This document shows, in pieces, positions 7,934 to 16,932 of a stretch of DNA of 52,706 nucleotides. The stretch is taken from contig CADCHO010000010.1 of the NCBI GenBank assembly GCA_902801255.1, forward strand, positions 1 through 52,706. Reading direction: 5' to 3'. Position numbers and translations under genes: made by a program. The stretch is from an uncultured Eubacteriales bacterium. GTDB taxonomy: Bacteria > Bacillota > Clostridia > Peptostreptococcales > Anaerovoracaceae. Positions within the stretch are counted from its first letter, which is position 1, and the number at the start of each line of letters is the position of its first letter. The notes under the pieces are model-generated. The model had not been told where the DNA came from and ran no database searches. It saw nothing but the letters and a program-made list of their open reading frames with translations.

Positions 7934-9147
7934 TATAGATTCTCCCCTTCAGCTTTTTCCTCAGTTTCATCATTATTTTCTTCAACTTCTTCAGTAGCTT
8001 TTTCATCTTCAGATACCGGAACCAGATCATCTATAGTAAGTGACGTTCCGTCACCTGTGTATTCCGTTATAAAGACGCGGCAGTCAGTAACATCATCAAA
8101 GACGCATATATGCAGTCCTGTTCCCTCTTTTACTGTGAGCACCGTTGCGACATCATTGGGATTATCGCTGAGCGACGCTTCAGACGTGTCATCGCTTCGC
8201 AGAGGGAATCCTGCCTGTTCGTAAATCACGAGCTTAGGATCTCCTGCAGATACCGAATAAACTGCAAGATTACAGTCCTTTTTCGCAACGTACTCTATCA
8301 CGCTTTCTCCGGCTAATTCCACGGAGCATATGCCCTTTGCTTTCACAGTATTCAACGGCACGCAGGAAAGCTCTATCTCGGATTCTTTGCTGCTGGTCTC
8401 ATTTGCGATCGCCCAGACGTAATACTCTTTATCTTTCATGAGCATGCAGATGCCATTCGTCAGACCGACATTGAGTTTGTCAGAAGACGTAATAGATGAA
8501 AGGCTGGAATATCCTTTTGAAGAATCCTTTGAAATGATGGAATGCTCAAACCTGTAGTATCCTGTCTCAGGCGGTATGAAAGATGCACATGCCTGTCCAT
8601 CAGCATCTACCTTGATGGTCACCGGTCCGTCCAATGTGAGTTGCGGAGGACCTTCATCGCCGGTCTCTCTTGTCACGGTCACTTTAAACGATCCGGAGTA
8701 CCGGGCCAGATCATCATCGGCAGGTTCTACGTTAAAAAGCACCAGACACAGCTGCGATTTCTGAAGCGCAGTCGTATCTGATATTGTATCCTTCAGACCT
8801 TCTGTATCATGACCGCGGTTGTCTGCAACAAAGTAGTCATTAAGATTATTGTCCATTACGCTCATGGTCACATACACTTCGCTGCTGCTCTCAATGTCGA
8901 CAGCACTGAAGGTATAGTTTCCGCTCTCTGAAGGTGTAAAGTAAAAAGACGGAACAGTCTTTATTTTGGATGTATCATCAAAATCGTAATTATAGGAAGC
9001 CTCAACGACCTGATCTTCGACAATTTTTTCAGACATTAGTTTTATAAATACTCCCGGATTGCGGATAAGCGTCACGATTATAGGAATTGCCGCCAGCACG
9101 ACAAGCAGAAGGATCACTCCTGCTATTTTCAGTATCTTTTTTATCAT
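7933..9147 (-). CDS. Membrane-anchored extracellular beta-rich protein of unknown function
   Basis: A 404-residue protein from the ATG at 9147, chosen because AAGGGGG lies 7 nt before it. Residues 5-28 form an N-terminal membrane anchor or signal. The rest is extracellular and beta-rich, with repeated short modules such as FYFTPSESGNYTF, ASFIPPETGYYRFE and VAKKDCNLAVYSV. These resemble the PPC (bacterial pre-peptidase C-terminal) domain pattern of a strand ending G-x-Y-x-F. The last 30 residues are very acidic (Glu/Asp). I do not recognise a catalytic motif. It sits 13 nt after the secreted propeller-like protein gene and overlaps DUF362, so the three are one transcription unit. Confidence 0.65.
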   Translation of the reverse strand: MIKKILKIAGVILLLVVLAAIPIIVTLIRNPGVFIKLMSEKIVEDQVVEASYNYDFDDTSKIKTVPSFYFTPSESGNYTFSAVDIESSSEVYVTMSVMDNNLNDYFVADNRGHDTEGLKDTISDTTALQKSQLCLVLFNVEPADDDLARYSGSFKVTVTRETGDEGPPQLTLDGPVTIKVDADGQACASFIPPETGYYRFEHSIISKDSSKGYSSLSSITSSDKLNVGLTNGICMLMKDKEYYVWAIANETSSKESEIELSCVPLNTVKAKGICSVELAGESVIEYVAKKDCNLAVYSVSAGDPKLVIYEQAGFPLRSDDTSEASLSDNPNDVATVLTVKEGTGLHICVFDDVTDCRVFITEYTGDGTSLTIDDLVPVSEDEKATEEVEENNDETEEKAEGENL

Positions 9148-9160
9148 CGCAACCCCCTTA

Positions 9161-10237
9161 TCATCGCCTGCCCCATAGTGACAGATCCAGCGCAAGTACT
9201 CTGTCCGTCCTTATGAGTGCATACCTCCAATGCGAGGCCCCGGATTCGAAATTGATATACAATGTCGATCCGTCGATGACCAGTTCCTCGTTCATCTTTG
9301 GGACTTCGACCCTTTTCATTTCATGACCTTCAAGAAGATAATTTCCTGTCCCGGTCTCTGAGCGCTTAAGATTATATTTAGTAATGTAGGATGTTTTCAT
9401 ACGCGATGCAGAATTGTACGAGCTTGAAACGTATAAATAATCTCCTACGATATCTGCACCCTGAGCGCTGGTATCGAGACCCGCAATAATTGAATACATT
9501 AACGTATTCAGCCTGCGGTTTCCCGGTTCCCCTATGATTTCATATCCATACATATATGCTTCAGCGGTATTCTTTCTTCCGGCATAAGTGCCTACCCACA
9601 GCCTTCCATTGTCATACTCAAGGAAAGACGGTTTGTTTTTTATAAATATATACCTTGAAAGCTCAGATTCATTAACCTCACTCACCGGTTTGTCCAGATG
9701 ATCAAGGAAGGTCTCATATGTCATGTATTGAACGAACGGATCACCTTTATACTTATCTGAAGTTTCCCCCGTCATCCAGATGTTTTCCCCGTCAAAAGCG
9801 ATACCGCCCGCATGAAACATGTTAGGCATGGTAAGAGTCGATACCAGAGTCATCCCGTTCATGTCGACGGCGTATATCACGGAGTTATGCTTCTTCTTTA
9901 CGTCGTAGGCAGTTATCAGCAAGTAATCGCCGGCGCGGCACATACCCTGTGGGATGTACTGATTTGAAGAGCTGCTTGTACCTCCGGTCTCTATACATGT
10001 CTCTATCAGCCCCGGTATCGGCATGGTCTTCTCGTCAAAGGTTTTCCCGGCGAAGCTGTCATGCACATCAGACATGGTCCTTTTCAGAACTGTATTGTAC
10101 ATTGCCGGGTCTTTATAATACTTGTAATCAAATGAAGACCCCGTGTCTGCGTAGCACGCAAAACATGGAGCTGAAGCTGCTGTCAGCACAGTGATCATAA
10201 AAACTAATATGAAATGTGATGCTGTTCCTTTTTTCAT
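9161..10237 (-). CDS. Secreted protein, probable beta-propeller-like fold
   Basis: A 358-residue protein with a clear signal peptide (MKKGTASHFILVFMITVLTAASAP..., cleavage near CYA). The mature part has repeated strand motifs with the look of a propeller: YIPQGMCRAGDYLLITAY, IYAVDMNGMTLVSTLTMP, HAGGIAFDGENIWMTGE, LEYDNGRLWVGTYAG, DIVGDYLYVSSSYN, and VIDGSTLYINFES. This alternation of a quantity read-out and an aromatic-ending strand is usual in NHL/YVTN-like or phytase-like propellers. No catalytic residues can be named. No good Shine-Dalgarno precedes the ATG, so translation may depend on the upstream P1 peptidase gene 25 nt away. Confidence 0.6.
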   Translation of the reverse strand: MKKGTASHFILVFMITVLTAASAPCFACYADTGSSFDYKYYKDPAMYNTVLKRTMSDVHDSFAGKTFDEKTMPIPGLIETCIETGGTSSSSNQYIPQGMCRAGDYLLITAYDVKKKHNSVIYAVDMNGMTLVSTLTMPNMFHAGGIAFDGENIWMTGETSDKYKGDPFVQYMTYETFLDHLDKPVSEVNESELSRYIFIKNKPSFLEYDNGRLWVGTYAGRKNTAEAYMYGYEIIGEPGNRRLNTLMYSIIAGLDTSAQGADIVGDYLYVSSSYNSASRMKTSYITKYNLKRSETGTGNYLLEGHEMKRVEVPKMNEELVIDGSTLYINFESGASHWRYALIRTDRVLALDLSLWGRR

Positions 10238-10262
10238 TTATGATTTCAATAACAACCTGCTC

Positions 10263-11492
10263 TTAATTTTTTAAGTCCTTGGCGGCCTTGAATCCGTAGG
10301 CGCTGTCCGCGCTGTATACGGCTCTGTTGATTGCTTCACTCATGACCATTGCAGAAAGCGATCCTACGAGGTCCTGATCAGCCTCCACGTTTCCTGCCGA
10401 GACCGCATAGATGCTGTCGCCGTCAGCAGTTGTATGCACCGGTCTGATGGACCTGGCATATCCGTCGTGTGCCATTCCGGCTATCTTACACAGCTGCGAT
10501 TTGCTGAAAGATGCATTGGTAATAACTACACCCAGAGTGGTATTCCCGGTGAACTTATTATCCTTTACTGCAGTGTCCATAGCCATATACGTGAGAGTAT
10601 CTCTGAAGCCTTTTCCGTCTTCAGTCAGGAGTCCCGCTATTTTTTTGCCTGTATTCCAGTCATAGATATCACCAAGAGCGTTTACGGCCACTACAGCTCC
10701 TATCTTCAGGTCACCGATCCTGATTGCATAGCTGCCGATACCGGTCTTCATGCAGGTATCCATGCCCGCTATCTTGCCAACCGTAGCTCCGCATCCGGCT
10801 CCATAGTTGCCGTCCTTATAATTAGGCGACTCCATGGCAATGCGGGCAGCTTCATATCCCATATCAGCATCCGGACGGATCGATCCGTCCCCGACGGACA
10901 GATCGAACAGATCTGACTGTGCTACCAGAGGTACCTTGGCGACGCCGGTATCATAGCCTATATTTTTCTCTTCGAGATACTTCATTACGCCATCCGCAGC
11001 TCCGAGTCCGTACGCGCTCCCTCCCGAGAGTACTATTGCATGTATGCTCGAAGCCGCAGCAAGCGGGTCAAGCAGTTCCGACTCACGTGAAGCAGGTCCT
11101 CCGCCGCGCACATCAAGTCCTGCAGGCATTCCTTCCTTGCTGATAAAAACAGTACAGCCCGTTCCGGCTTCAGCATTCTCTGTCTGCCCGATCATGACTG
11201 ATCCGATATCTTTTATTGAGATTTCTTCAGCATCAGCTGCCTCAGGGTTATCAGCTGCCTGAGCATCGTCAGTAGCCTGAGTATCTTCAGTTGTCTGAGC
11301 ATCGTCAGTCGTCTGAGTATCATCAGCGTTCGGCTCCAGCTCAGGAGCTTCCACTGCTGCAGCGACGTCATTTTCATCTTCTGTCTGTGATACGAACCCT
11401 GCGGTATTTGCACATCCTGCTGCACTCCAGACAAGCATCAGCATTAAGCACAGAACAGCTATCGATTTCAGTAATGTTTTTCCGTTTTTCAT
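10263..11492 (-). CDS. P1 family (S58/DmpA-like) peptidase, lipoprotein form
   Basis: A 409-residue Ntn-type hydrolase related to DmpA aminopeptidase, BapA and NylC. The start is the ATG at 11492 (AGAGG 9 nt upstream); a TTG seven codons earlier is the alternative. A lipobox SAAGC (Cys27) anchors the mature protein, and a Thr/Asp/Ala/Gln repeat linker (about 57-89) follows. The domain carries VLSGGSAYGLGAADGVM, NYGAGCGATVGK and GNTTLGVVITNASF; the Asn-Thr bond in that last motif (about 317-318) is the expected autocleavage site giving the N-terminal nucleophile. Most family members are cytoplasmic, so an exported lipoprotein version with a long linker is unusual. Substrate is unknown; short peptides or beta-amino amides are possible. 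Confidence 0.85.
   Translation of the reverse strand: MKNGKTLLKSIAVLCLMLMLVWSAAGCANTAGFVSQTEDENDVAAAVEAPELEPNADDTQTTDDAQTTEDTQATDDAQAADNPEAADAEEISIKDIGSVMIGQTENAEAGTGCTVFISKEGMPAGLDVRGGGPASRESELLDPLAAASSIHAIVLSGGSAYGLGAADGVMKYLEEKNIGYDTGVAKVPLVAQSDLFDLSVGDGSIRPDADMGYEAARIAMESPNYKDGNYGAGCGATVGKIAGMDTCMKTGIGSYAIRIGDLKIGAVVAVNALGDIYDWNTGKKIAGLLTEDGKGFRDTLTYMAMDTAVKDNKFTGNTTLGVVITNASFSKSQLCKIAGMAHDGYARSIRPVHTTADGDSIYAVSAGNVEADQDLVGSLSAMVMSEAINRAVYSADSAYGFKAAKDLKN
11226..11324 (-). repeat. Degenerate tandem repeat coding a Thr/Asp/Ala/Gln linker
   Basis: Imperfect 15-18 bp units encode a run of TDDAQT/TEDTQA/TDDAQA blocks between the lipobox and the peptidase domain. It is a flexible acidic spacer; the repeat makes it prone to length change. 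Confidence 0.6.
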
Positions 11493-11542
11493 CGCTCCGG
11501 ACCTCTTCCGCAATGGTTTTATTTCACTAGATCATTTTACTT

Positions 11543-12364
11543 TCAAGGAGTTTCGACTTCTCCCGTAGGTGTAATAAACTCCGAATTGACCCATCCGTAT
11601 TGTCCGTCATAACGGATATATATCCATCCGTTATTCCAGCCCTCTTCAATTACTTCCGCTTCATATGGAACAACGAGAAGGATATCATAGTCCGGTCCCG
11701 GACCGCAGCGAAGGTTAAGTCCTCCTTCTGAATTCACAACCCCATGATAACCGGTCTTAATAAGCTTTGACGGCTCTACCAGCCTGCCCTTATCCTCATC
11801 AGACTCCGGCTTTGCCTCATTCAGCACGATCTCATCGAGGTTTTCCGTCAGATGCTCAGTGGAGCACCATCCCGAAAGGCCGTCCACTGTGGCATAAGCC
11901 CAGCCGTCTACGATCTTTTCAACCTGTAGCCCCTGTCCGTAACTGAGAAAATGGATTTCCTTGCCTTCGGATCCCGGGTCCTGCCGCAGAAACAGTCCTC
12001 CTTCCGCCGAAATATACATATTTTTCGGAAATCCGATGTTCTCTTCCTCTTCCACTGCCGGCTCTCCCGTATCCGACCAGGGTTCTTCCCCTAAATACGG
12101 CTTTGCAAACACCATAATGGCAACGAACGCTCCAACAACAAAAATGATCGCGGCGATGATCGATATGAAAGCCTTTACTCTTCTTTTTCCCTTAGACTCT
12201 TCATATTCATATTCGTTTTCATTTTCGCGTTCAGGTTTATACTCAAATTCTTCTTTTTCTTTTTCTCTGTCCTCTGCACGTAAGTGCGCTTCAAGCCTCT
12301 TCCCGCAGGAAGGGCAAAAGCTCGAACCTTCCGGTATTTTTTTGCCACAGTATCTGCAAATCAT
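11543..12364 (-). CDS. Zinc-ribbon membrane protein with two extracellular SH3b domains
   Basis: A 273-residue protein. The N-terminus is a zinc ribbon (Cys3-x2-Cys6 and Cys17-x2-Cys20), then a Glu/Tyr/Lys-rich charged region, a membrane segment (about 63-87) and two bacterial SH3 domains (about 110-173 and 207-267). Each SH3 has the G-x-L-x-L-R-x-x-P-G core (GGLFLRQDPGS, GGLNLRCGPGP) and a final GW strand (SGWCSTEHL, YGWVNSEFI). The SH3b domains probably bind peptidoglycan or cell-wall peptides, while the ribbon stays in the cytoplasm. GGAGG is well placed. It lies 40 nt after the nuclease-helicase gene. It may be a wall sensor or scaffold. Confidence 0.8.
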   Translation of the reverse strand: MICRYCGKKIPEGSSFCPSCGKRLEAHLRAEDREKEKEEFEYKPERENENEYEYEESKGKRRVKAFISIIAAIIFVVGAFVAIMVFAKPYLGEEPWSDTGEPAVEEEENIGFPKNMYISAEGGLFLRQDPGSEGKEIHFLSYGQGLQVEKIVDGWAYATVDGLSGWCSTEHLTENLDEIVLNEAKPESDEDKGRLVEPSKLIKTGYHGVVNSEGGLNLRCGPGPDYDILLVVPYEAEVIEEGWNNGWIYIRYDGQYGWVNSEFITPTGEVETP

Positions 12365-12404
12365 GTTCAGCCTCCAATACGCCTGTATATTTCACAATTG
12401 CTGC

Positions 12405-13889
12405 TTAATCAAGGATCGAAAGTATATTGTTCAGCAGCTCCGGAGCATCAAGAATCACCAGTGCCAAGCGTTCGCGCACGCGTGTGATGCCTGAATAGAA
12501 TATATTCGGATACGGACGTCCGGGATCCGGCTTAGGGATCCCCATCAGGTATCCTTCACCGTCATAAGAAAACGAGCTGTCCATCAGCATTACCACGCTG
12601 TTGTATTCACGTCCGGCAACATGCCGGTATCTGAAGGACTCCTCAAGGTCCGCAAAAGGGTCATCCTCTTGTTTATGAGCATTGATGAACACATACCCTT
12701 TTTTGCGGAAATATCGGATTATCTCGTGAGCTTCATCAGTGTTATTGGCATAATTGACTGAAATATGTTCGAACTCGTAGGTTTTCTCGGTTTTGCATCC
12801 CAGATGTTTGAGCTTAAGGATGAATGTCTGTATCTCCATATTCACCCGAAGTCTTTCTGAAAGCTCATACTCACCGGCCAGGCCAAGACTGAGTATCCTT
12901 CCCCCTATATCGTTTTCCTGCTCCGGATCTGTAAGAACAGCGGATGGATCTGTAGAAAAGATGCAGACCTGTTCATATGTCTCAGCGGCATTGACAATGG
13001 TATCGAATACTGCCGGTTCAATGCGCAGAGCTTCATCTACAAGCACAAAGTCATACCCGCTGATACGCTCAGGTGAAACAATATCTGATACAGATATAAA
13101 ATCCAGATTTTCTATCGATTCACTTATGGACAGCAGCCCGCCGGACGGCTCTTCACCGCACGTGATCAGAGTCCTGCCGCTGCCGGACAAGTGCTTTGCC
13201 AGATCATATATAAGCAGGGTCTTTCCGGTACATGGTCTGCCGTAAACATGGAAAAACGCACAATATGATGCATTGGCTATATCTCTGAGCAGTTCTGCTT
13301 TGACATAGTCCTGTGCAGGAGACAGAAAGTACTGACCCTGAAGGAATTTGTCCGGGTTTTCTTCCGGAGAGATCAGATACTCTGAAGAGCGGAACAGCTT
13401 ATCAATATTACCGTGATAAGCAGCGCGGCACTTCTTTACAGCCCTTGCTATCTCTTCTATATCTACTGACTCCAGTTCGCCGTCATCCGAAAGCCTGTAA
13501 CAGGCAAGAGTATCCGTAATCACGGTAAACAGCATCAGTTCTCTTCCGAGAAGTGTGAGATAATGGCGGTTTTTCCTGAGCTGAGCAAGTATCTGCTCCT
13601 CACCCACATCCTGTGACTTCAGCTCAATGTTAAGACAGTATTTGCCGGTGACCTTGATAAGATCAAATTCTTTGCCTATCAGAGGGATCACGAATCCGAA
13701 GTAGAACCCGTCCGTATCCTTCACCGTTATTCCGTGCCCGGCAAGAGCATCTGTAAGTATGCGAAGAGAGTCGATCTCATGGATGCGTATCCTGTGATTG
13801 TCATGATCACTGGCCTCGTGCTTCTCCATGATATTGAACAGTCTCTCATCGCGTATTCTTGATACCCTGAAAAGATTTACCGGTTTCAT
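12405..13889 (-). CDS. PD-(D/E)XK-like nuclease fused to SF1-type (DUF2075-like) ATPase
   Basis: A 494-residue protein. Residues about 60-130 look like a restriction-endonuclease fold: Asp76 in GKEFDLIKV and Glu89-Leu-Lys91 in NIELKSQ fit the PD-(D/E)XK core, followed by a helix with QLRKNRHYLTLLG. The second half is a superfamily 1 ATPase: Walker A GRPCTGKT (217-224), Walker B VLVDE (282-286), an ERLR motif (345-348), HVAGREYNSVVMLMD (423-437) and GITRVRERLALVI (467-479). This ATPase type resembles DUF2075/Schlafen-type helicase domains. It probably processes nucleic acid, in repair or defence. It lies 18 nt downstream of guaA and is not accompanied by known restriction, toxin or CRISPR genes. 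The functional role is not known. Confidence 0.7.
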   Translation of the reverse strand: MKPVNLFRVSRIRDERLFNIMEKHEASDHDNHRIRIHEIDSLRILTDALAGHGITVKDTDGFYFGFVIPLIGKEFDLIKVTGKYCLNIELKSQDVGEEQILAQLRKNRHYLTLLGRELMLFTVITDTLACYRLSDDGELESVDIEEIARAVKKCRAAYHGNIDKLFRSSEYLISPEENPDKFLQGQYFLSPAQDYVKAELLRDIANASYCAFFHVYGRPCTGKTLLIYDLAKHLSGSGRTLITCGEEPSGGLLSISESIENLDFISVSDIVSPERISGYDFVLVDEALRIEPAVFDTIVNAAETYEQVCIFSTDPSAVLTDPEQENDIGGRILSLGLAGEYELSERLRVNMEIQTFILKLKHLGCKTEKTYEFEHISVNYANNTDEAHEIIRYFRKKGYVFINAHKQEDDPFADLEESFRYRHVAGREYNSVVMLMDSSFSYDGEGYLMGIPKPDPGRPYPNIFYSGITRVRERLALVILDAPELLNNILSILD

Positions 13890-13907
13890 ACCTGTCCTGA
13901 ATTGTGA

Positions 13908-15452
13908 CTATTCGAGCTCGACCGTCCCCGGCGGTTTGCTGGTCAGATCATAGAAAACCCTGTTGACATGATCGACCTCATTGACGATCCTTGTCATGAC
14001 TCTCTGCAGTACATCCCACGGGATCTCAGCAGCTGTTGCTGTCATGAAATCCGATGTTATCACAGCTCTCAGAGCTATGGCATGGTCGTATGTCCTGAAG
14101 TCTCCCATAACTCCTACTGTCTGCATATTGGTAAGAGCGGCATAGTACTGACTTATCTCTCCTGCGAGCCCCGCCTTGTCGATCTCTTCTCTGTAGATAG
14201 CATCCGCATCCTGCACGATGCGCACTTTCTCAGCTGTTACATCTCCTATGATCCTGACACCCAGTCCCGGTCCCGGGAAAGGCTGCCTGGTGACAAGGTA
14301 TTCCGGCAAACCGAGTTCTCGCCCGAGCTGCCTTACTTCATCCTTGAAAAGCATTCTGAGCGGCTCGATTATCTCCTTGAAGTCAACATAGTCAGGAAGT
14401 CCTCCCACATTGTGATGTGATTTGATGACCGCAGACTTGCCGAGCCCGCTTTCGATGATATCCGGATAGATGGTTCCCTGCGCAAGGAAGTCGACCGCAC
14501 CTATCTTCTTAGACTCCTCTTCGAACACTCTGATAAATTCCTCGCCTATGATCTTACGCTTCTTCTCAGGATCAGTCACTCCTGCGAGTTTAGCATAGAA
14601 TCTCTCGGCCGCATCTACTCTTACGAAGTTAAGATCGAACTGTCCTTCTTTTCCAAATATAGAGGACACCTCATCAGCCTCATTTTTTCTCATCAGGCCG
14701 TGATCAACAAACACACAGGTAAGCTGAGGTCCGATCGCTTTAGCAAGCAAAGCTGCTACAACCGATGAATCAACGCCTCCCGAAAGAGCAAGCAGAACCT
14801 TTCCGTCTCCGACTTTTTCCCTGACAGCAGCGATCTGTGTTTCGGCAAATGAATCCATCTGCCAGTCCTGATCGCATTTGCATACATCAAGGACGAAATC
14901 TCTTATGAACTCAGCTCCGTGCTCTGTATGATTGACCTCCGGATGAAACTGAACGGCGTAGAAGCCTCTGGAGCGGTCTTCCATTGCGGCTACCGGACAG
15001 TCATCAGTATGAGCTGTGATTTCGAATCCTTCCGGTGGTTCGCTGATATAATCTGTATGGCTCATCCAGCATACATTGATATCGTCAGCCGTACGGAGAA
15101 TACCTTTCTTGCCTTCAACGGCAACTTCTGTACGCCCGTATTCACTGGTAGGAGCGGACTCTATTCTTCCTCCGAGTCTGTATGCCATCAACTGTGCCCC
15201 ATAGCAGATACCCAGTATCGGAACGCCCAGTTCGAAAATCCCATCATCTATCGACGGAGCATTCTCACCATATGCGCTCTGAGGTCCGCCGGTAAAAATG
15301 ATACCTTTAGGATCGAATCCGCGTATTCTGTTCAGATCAATGGATTCGTACCCCATGATCTCTGAATAAACACCGCACTCCCTTACCCTTCTGGCGATCA
15401 GCTGATTGTACTGTCCGCCGAAGTCTACAATAAGGATCCTGTTCTCTGCCAT
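13908..15452 (-). CDS. guaA: GMP synthase (glutamine-hydrolysing)
   Basis: Converts XMP, ATP and glutamine to GMP. The full 514-residue two-domain enzyme is present. The class I glutaminase domain has Cys83 in GICYGAQ (usually GICYGMQ), His170 and Glu172 in QFHPEV. The ATP-pyrophosphatase domain has the PP-loop SGGVDSS (224-230), [19 protein letters not shown] and [12 protein letters not shown], and ends in the dimerisation domain [15 protein letters not shown] lies 7 nt before the ATG. It follows metY by 14 nt on the same strand. A second, glutaminase-less GMP synthase is encoded at 22785-23756. Confidence 0.97.
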   Translation of the reverse strand: MAENRILIVDFGGQYNQLIARRVRECGVYSEIMGYESIDLNRIRGFDPKGIIFTGGPQSAYGENAPSIDDGIFELGVPILGICYGAQLMAYRLGGRIESAPTSEYGRTEVAVEGKKGILRTADDINVCWMSHTDYISEPPEGFEITAHTDDCPVAAMEDRSRGFYAVQFHPEVNHTEHGAEFIRDFVLDVCKCDQDWQMDSFAETQIAAVREKVGDGKVLLALSGGVDSSVVAALLAKAIGPQLTCVFVDHGLMRKNEADEVSSIFGKEGQFDLNFVRVDAAERFYAKLAGVTDPEKKRKIIGEEFIRVFEEESKKIGAVDFLAQGTIYPDIIESGLGKSAVIKSHHNVGGLPDYVDFKEIIEPLRMLFKDEVRQLGRELGLPEYLVTRQPFPGPGLGVRIIGDVTAEKVRIVQDADAIYREEIDKAGLAGEISQYYAALTNMQTVGVMGDFRTYDHAIALRAVITSDFMTATAAEIPWDVLQRVMTRIVNEVDHVNRVFYDLTSKPPGTVELE

Positions 15453-15466
15453 AGAGTTCCTCCTGC

Positions 15467-16744
15467 CTAAAAATCAAGTGCCTGTCTGATATCTTCGATC
15501 AGGTCTTCTTTATCTTCGAGTCCGCAGGACATTCTTACAAGTCCTGCAGGAATGCCTGCAGCTTGAAGCTGCTCATCCGTCATCTGGCGATGTGTTGACG
15601 TAGCCGGATTCAGGCAGCATGTCCTTGCATCAGCAACATGAGTCTCGATCGCTGCGAGTCTGAGACGTCCCATAAACTTTTCTGCAGCCTGTCTGTCTTC
15701 AAGTTCAAACGAAACGACTCCGCAGCCGCCATCAGGCAAATATTTCTGTGCGATTTCATAATACGGATCATCCGGAAGTCCGGAATAGCTTACCTTCTTG
15801 ACTTTAGAATGATTCGCCAGAAACTCGGCAACTGCCTGTCCGTTCTCTACATGCTTAGGCATGCGGACATGAAGTGACTCAAGTCCCAGATTAAGCAGGA
15901 ATGCGTTCTGAGGTGACTGGATGCTTCCGAAATCTCTCATAAGCTGTGAAGTCGCCTTTGTTATAAATGCTCCTTCATTTCCGAATTTCTCTGCATATAC
16001 GATACCGTGATAGGAATCATCCGGAGTTGTGAGACCAGGGAACTTGTCCTTATGAGCCATCCAGTCGAACTTGCCTGAATCGATAATGGCTCCACCGACT
16101 GCGGCACCATGTCCGTCAAGATATTTGGTCGTCGAGTGTGTGACGATATCCGCTCCCCATTCTATAGGCCTGCAGTTGACAGGAGTCGGGAAAGTATTAT
16201 CTACAATAAGAGGCACACCGTGCTCATGCGCAGCCTTTGCAAACTTCTCGATGTCCAGGACAGTAAGCGCAGGGTTAGCTATGGTCTCACCGAAAACTGC
16301 CTTTGTATTATCCCTGAATGCAGCATTCAGTTCCTCCTCTGTACAGTCCGGAGAAACAAAGGTTGCACTGATACCCATCTTAGCCATGGTAACTGAGATC
16401 AGATTGAATGTGCCCCCGTAGATCGATGCGGATGAGACGATGTGATCACCTGACTCGCAGATATTGAACAGTGCAAAGAAGTTTGCTGCCTGACCGGATG
16501 AAGTAAGCATTGCTGCTGTGCCGCCCTCCAGAACTGCGAGCTTAGCTGCGACCATGTCGTTGGTCGGGTTCTGAAGTCTGGTGTAAAAATAGCCCGATGC
16601 CTCCAGATCGAACAGCTTGCCCATGTCTTCACTGGTATCATACTTGAAAGTCGTTGACTGTATGATCGGGATCTGCCGTGGTTCTCCATTGCCCGGTGTA
16701 TAGCCTGCCTGAACACATTGTGTACCTAACTTATAGTCTTTCAT
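15467..16744 (-). CDS. metY: O-acetylhomoserine sulfhydrylase (PLP-dependent)
   Basis: Makes homocysteine (or methionine) from O-acetylhomoserine and sulfide or a thiol. The protein has 425 residues from the ATG at 16744, with GGGAGG about 11 nt upstream. PLP-Lys207 is in [12 protein letters not shown]; other Cys/Met metabolism PLP family marks are [26 protein letters not shown] and VDNTFPTP. The length and the long insert after the lysine ([14 protein letters not shown]) fit MetY rather than the shorter MetB/MetC. It is divergent from metA, whose Glu111 predicts that it makes the matching O-acetyl substrate. Confidence 0.93.
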   Translation of the reverse strand: MKDYKLGTQCVQAGYTPGNGEPRQIPIIQSTTFKYDTSEDMGKLFDLEASGYFYTRLQNPTNDMVAAKLAVLEGGTAAMLTSSGQAANFFALFNICESGDHIVSSASIYGGTFNLISVTMAKMGISATFVSPDCTEEELNAAFRDNTKAVFGETIANPALTVLDIEKFAKAAHEHGVPLIVDNTFPTPVNCRPIEWGADIVTHSTTKYLDGHGAAVGGAIIDSGKFDWMAHKDKFPGLTTPDDSYHGIVYAEKFGNEGAFITKATSQLMRDFGSIQSPQNAFLLNLGLESLHVRMPKHVENGQAVAEFLANHSKVKKVSYSGLPDDPYYEIAQKYLPDGGCGVVSFELEDRQAAEKFMGRLRLAAIETHVADARTCCLNPATSTHRQMTDEQLQAAGIPAGLVRMSCGLEDKEDLIEDIRQALDF

Positions 16745-16780
16745 ATTCTCTGACACCTCCCTTTTCTTTTTCATAAGAAA

Positions 16781-16809
16781 ATCTTACTTAATAAATCAAA
16801 ATCATGCAA
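16781..16809 (-). promoter_or_regulatory. Predicted promoter for metY
   Basis: Minus-strand TTGCAT (16804-16809), 17-nt spacer, TAAGAT (16781-16786). The match to consensus is moderate. It lies in the intergenic region shared with metA. I see no S-box or T-box leader. Confidence 0.4.
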
Positions 16810-16842
16810 GCGGCCCGGCTCCGTTTTCTCTGCAAATTCCAT

Positions 16843-16869
16843 TTGACAGCATGCGAGAATGCATAATAT
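16843..16869 (+). promoter_or_regulatory. Predicted promoter for metA
   Basis: A consensus TTGACA (16843-16848) is followed after 15 nt by TAATAT (16864-16869). A TATCAT two bases further on is the alternative -10. The leader to the metA start is about 55 nt. Confidence 0.5.
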
Positions 16870-16932
16870 CATTATTAAGTTAGTTTTTTTCGGTATCATA
16901 TTGCCGATTAAAACATGGAGAGGGAGAAGCTA

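Noticed and set aside
16745-16932. SAM riboswitch or T-box upstream of metY/metA
   Set aside because: The divergent region lacks the conserved S-box helices or a T-box TGGNACCGCG-type sequence.
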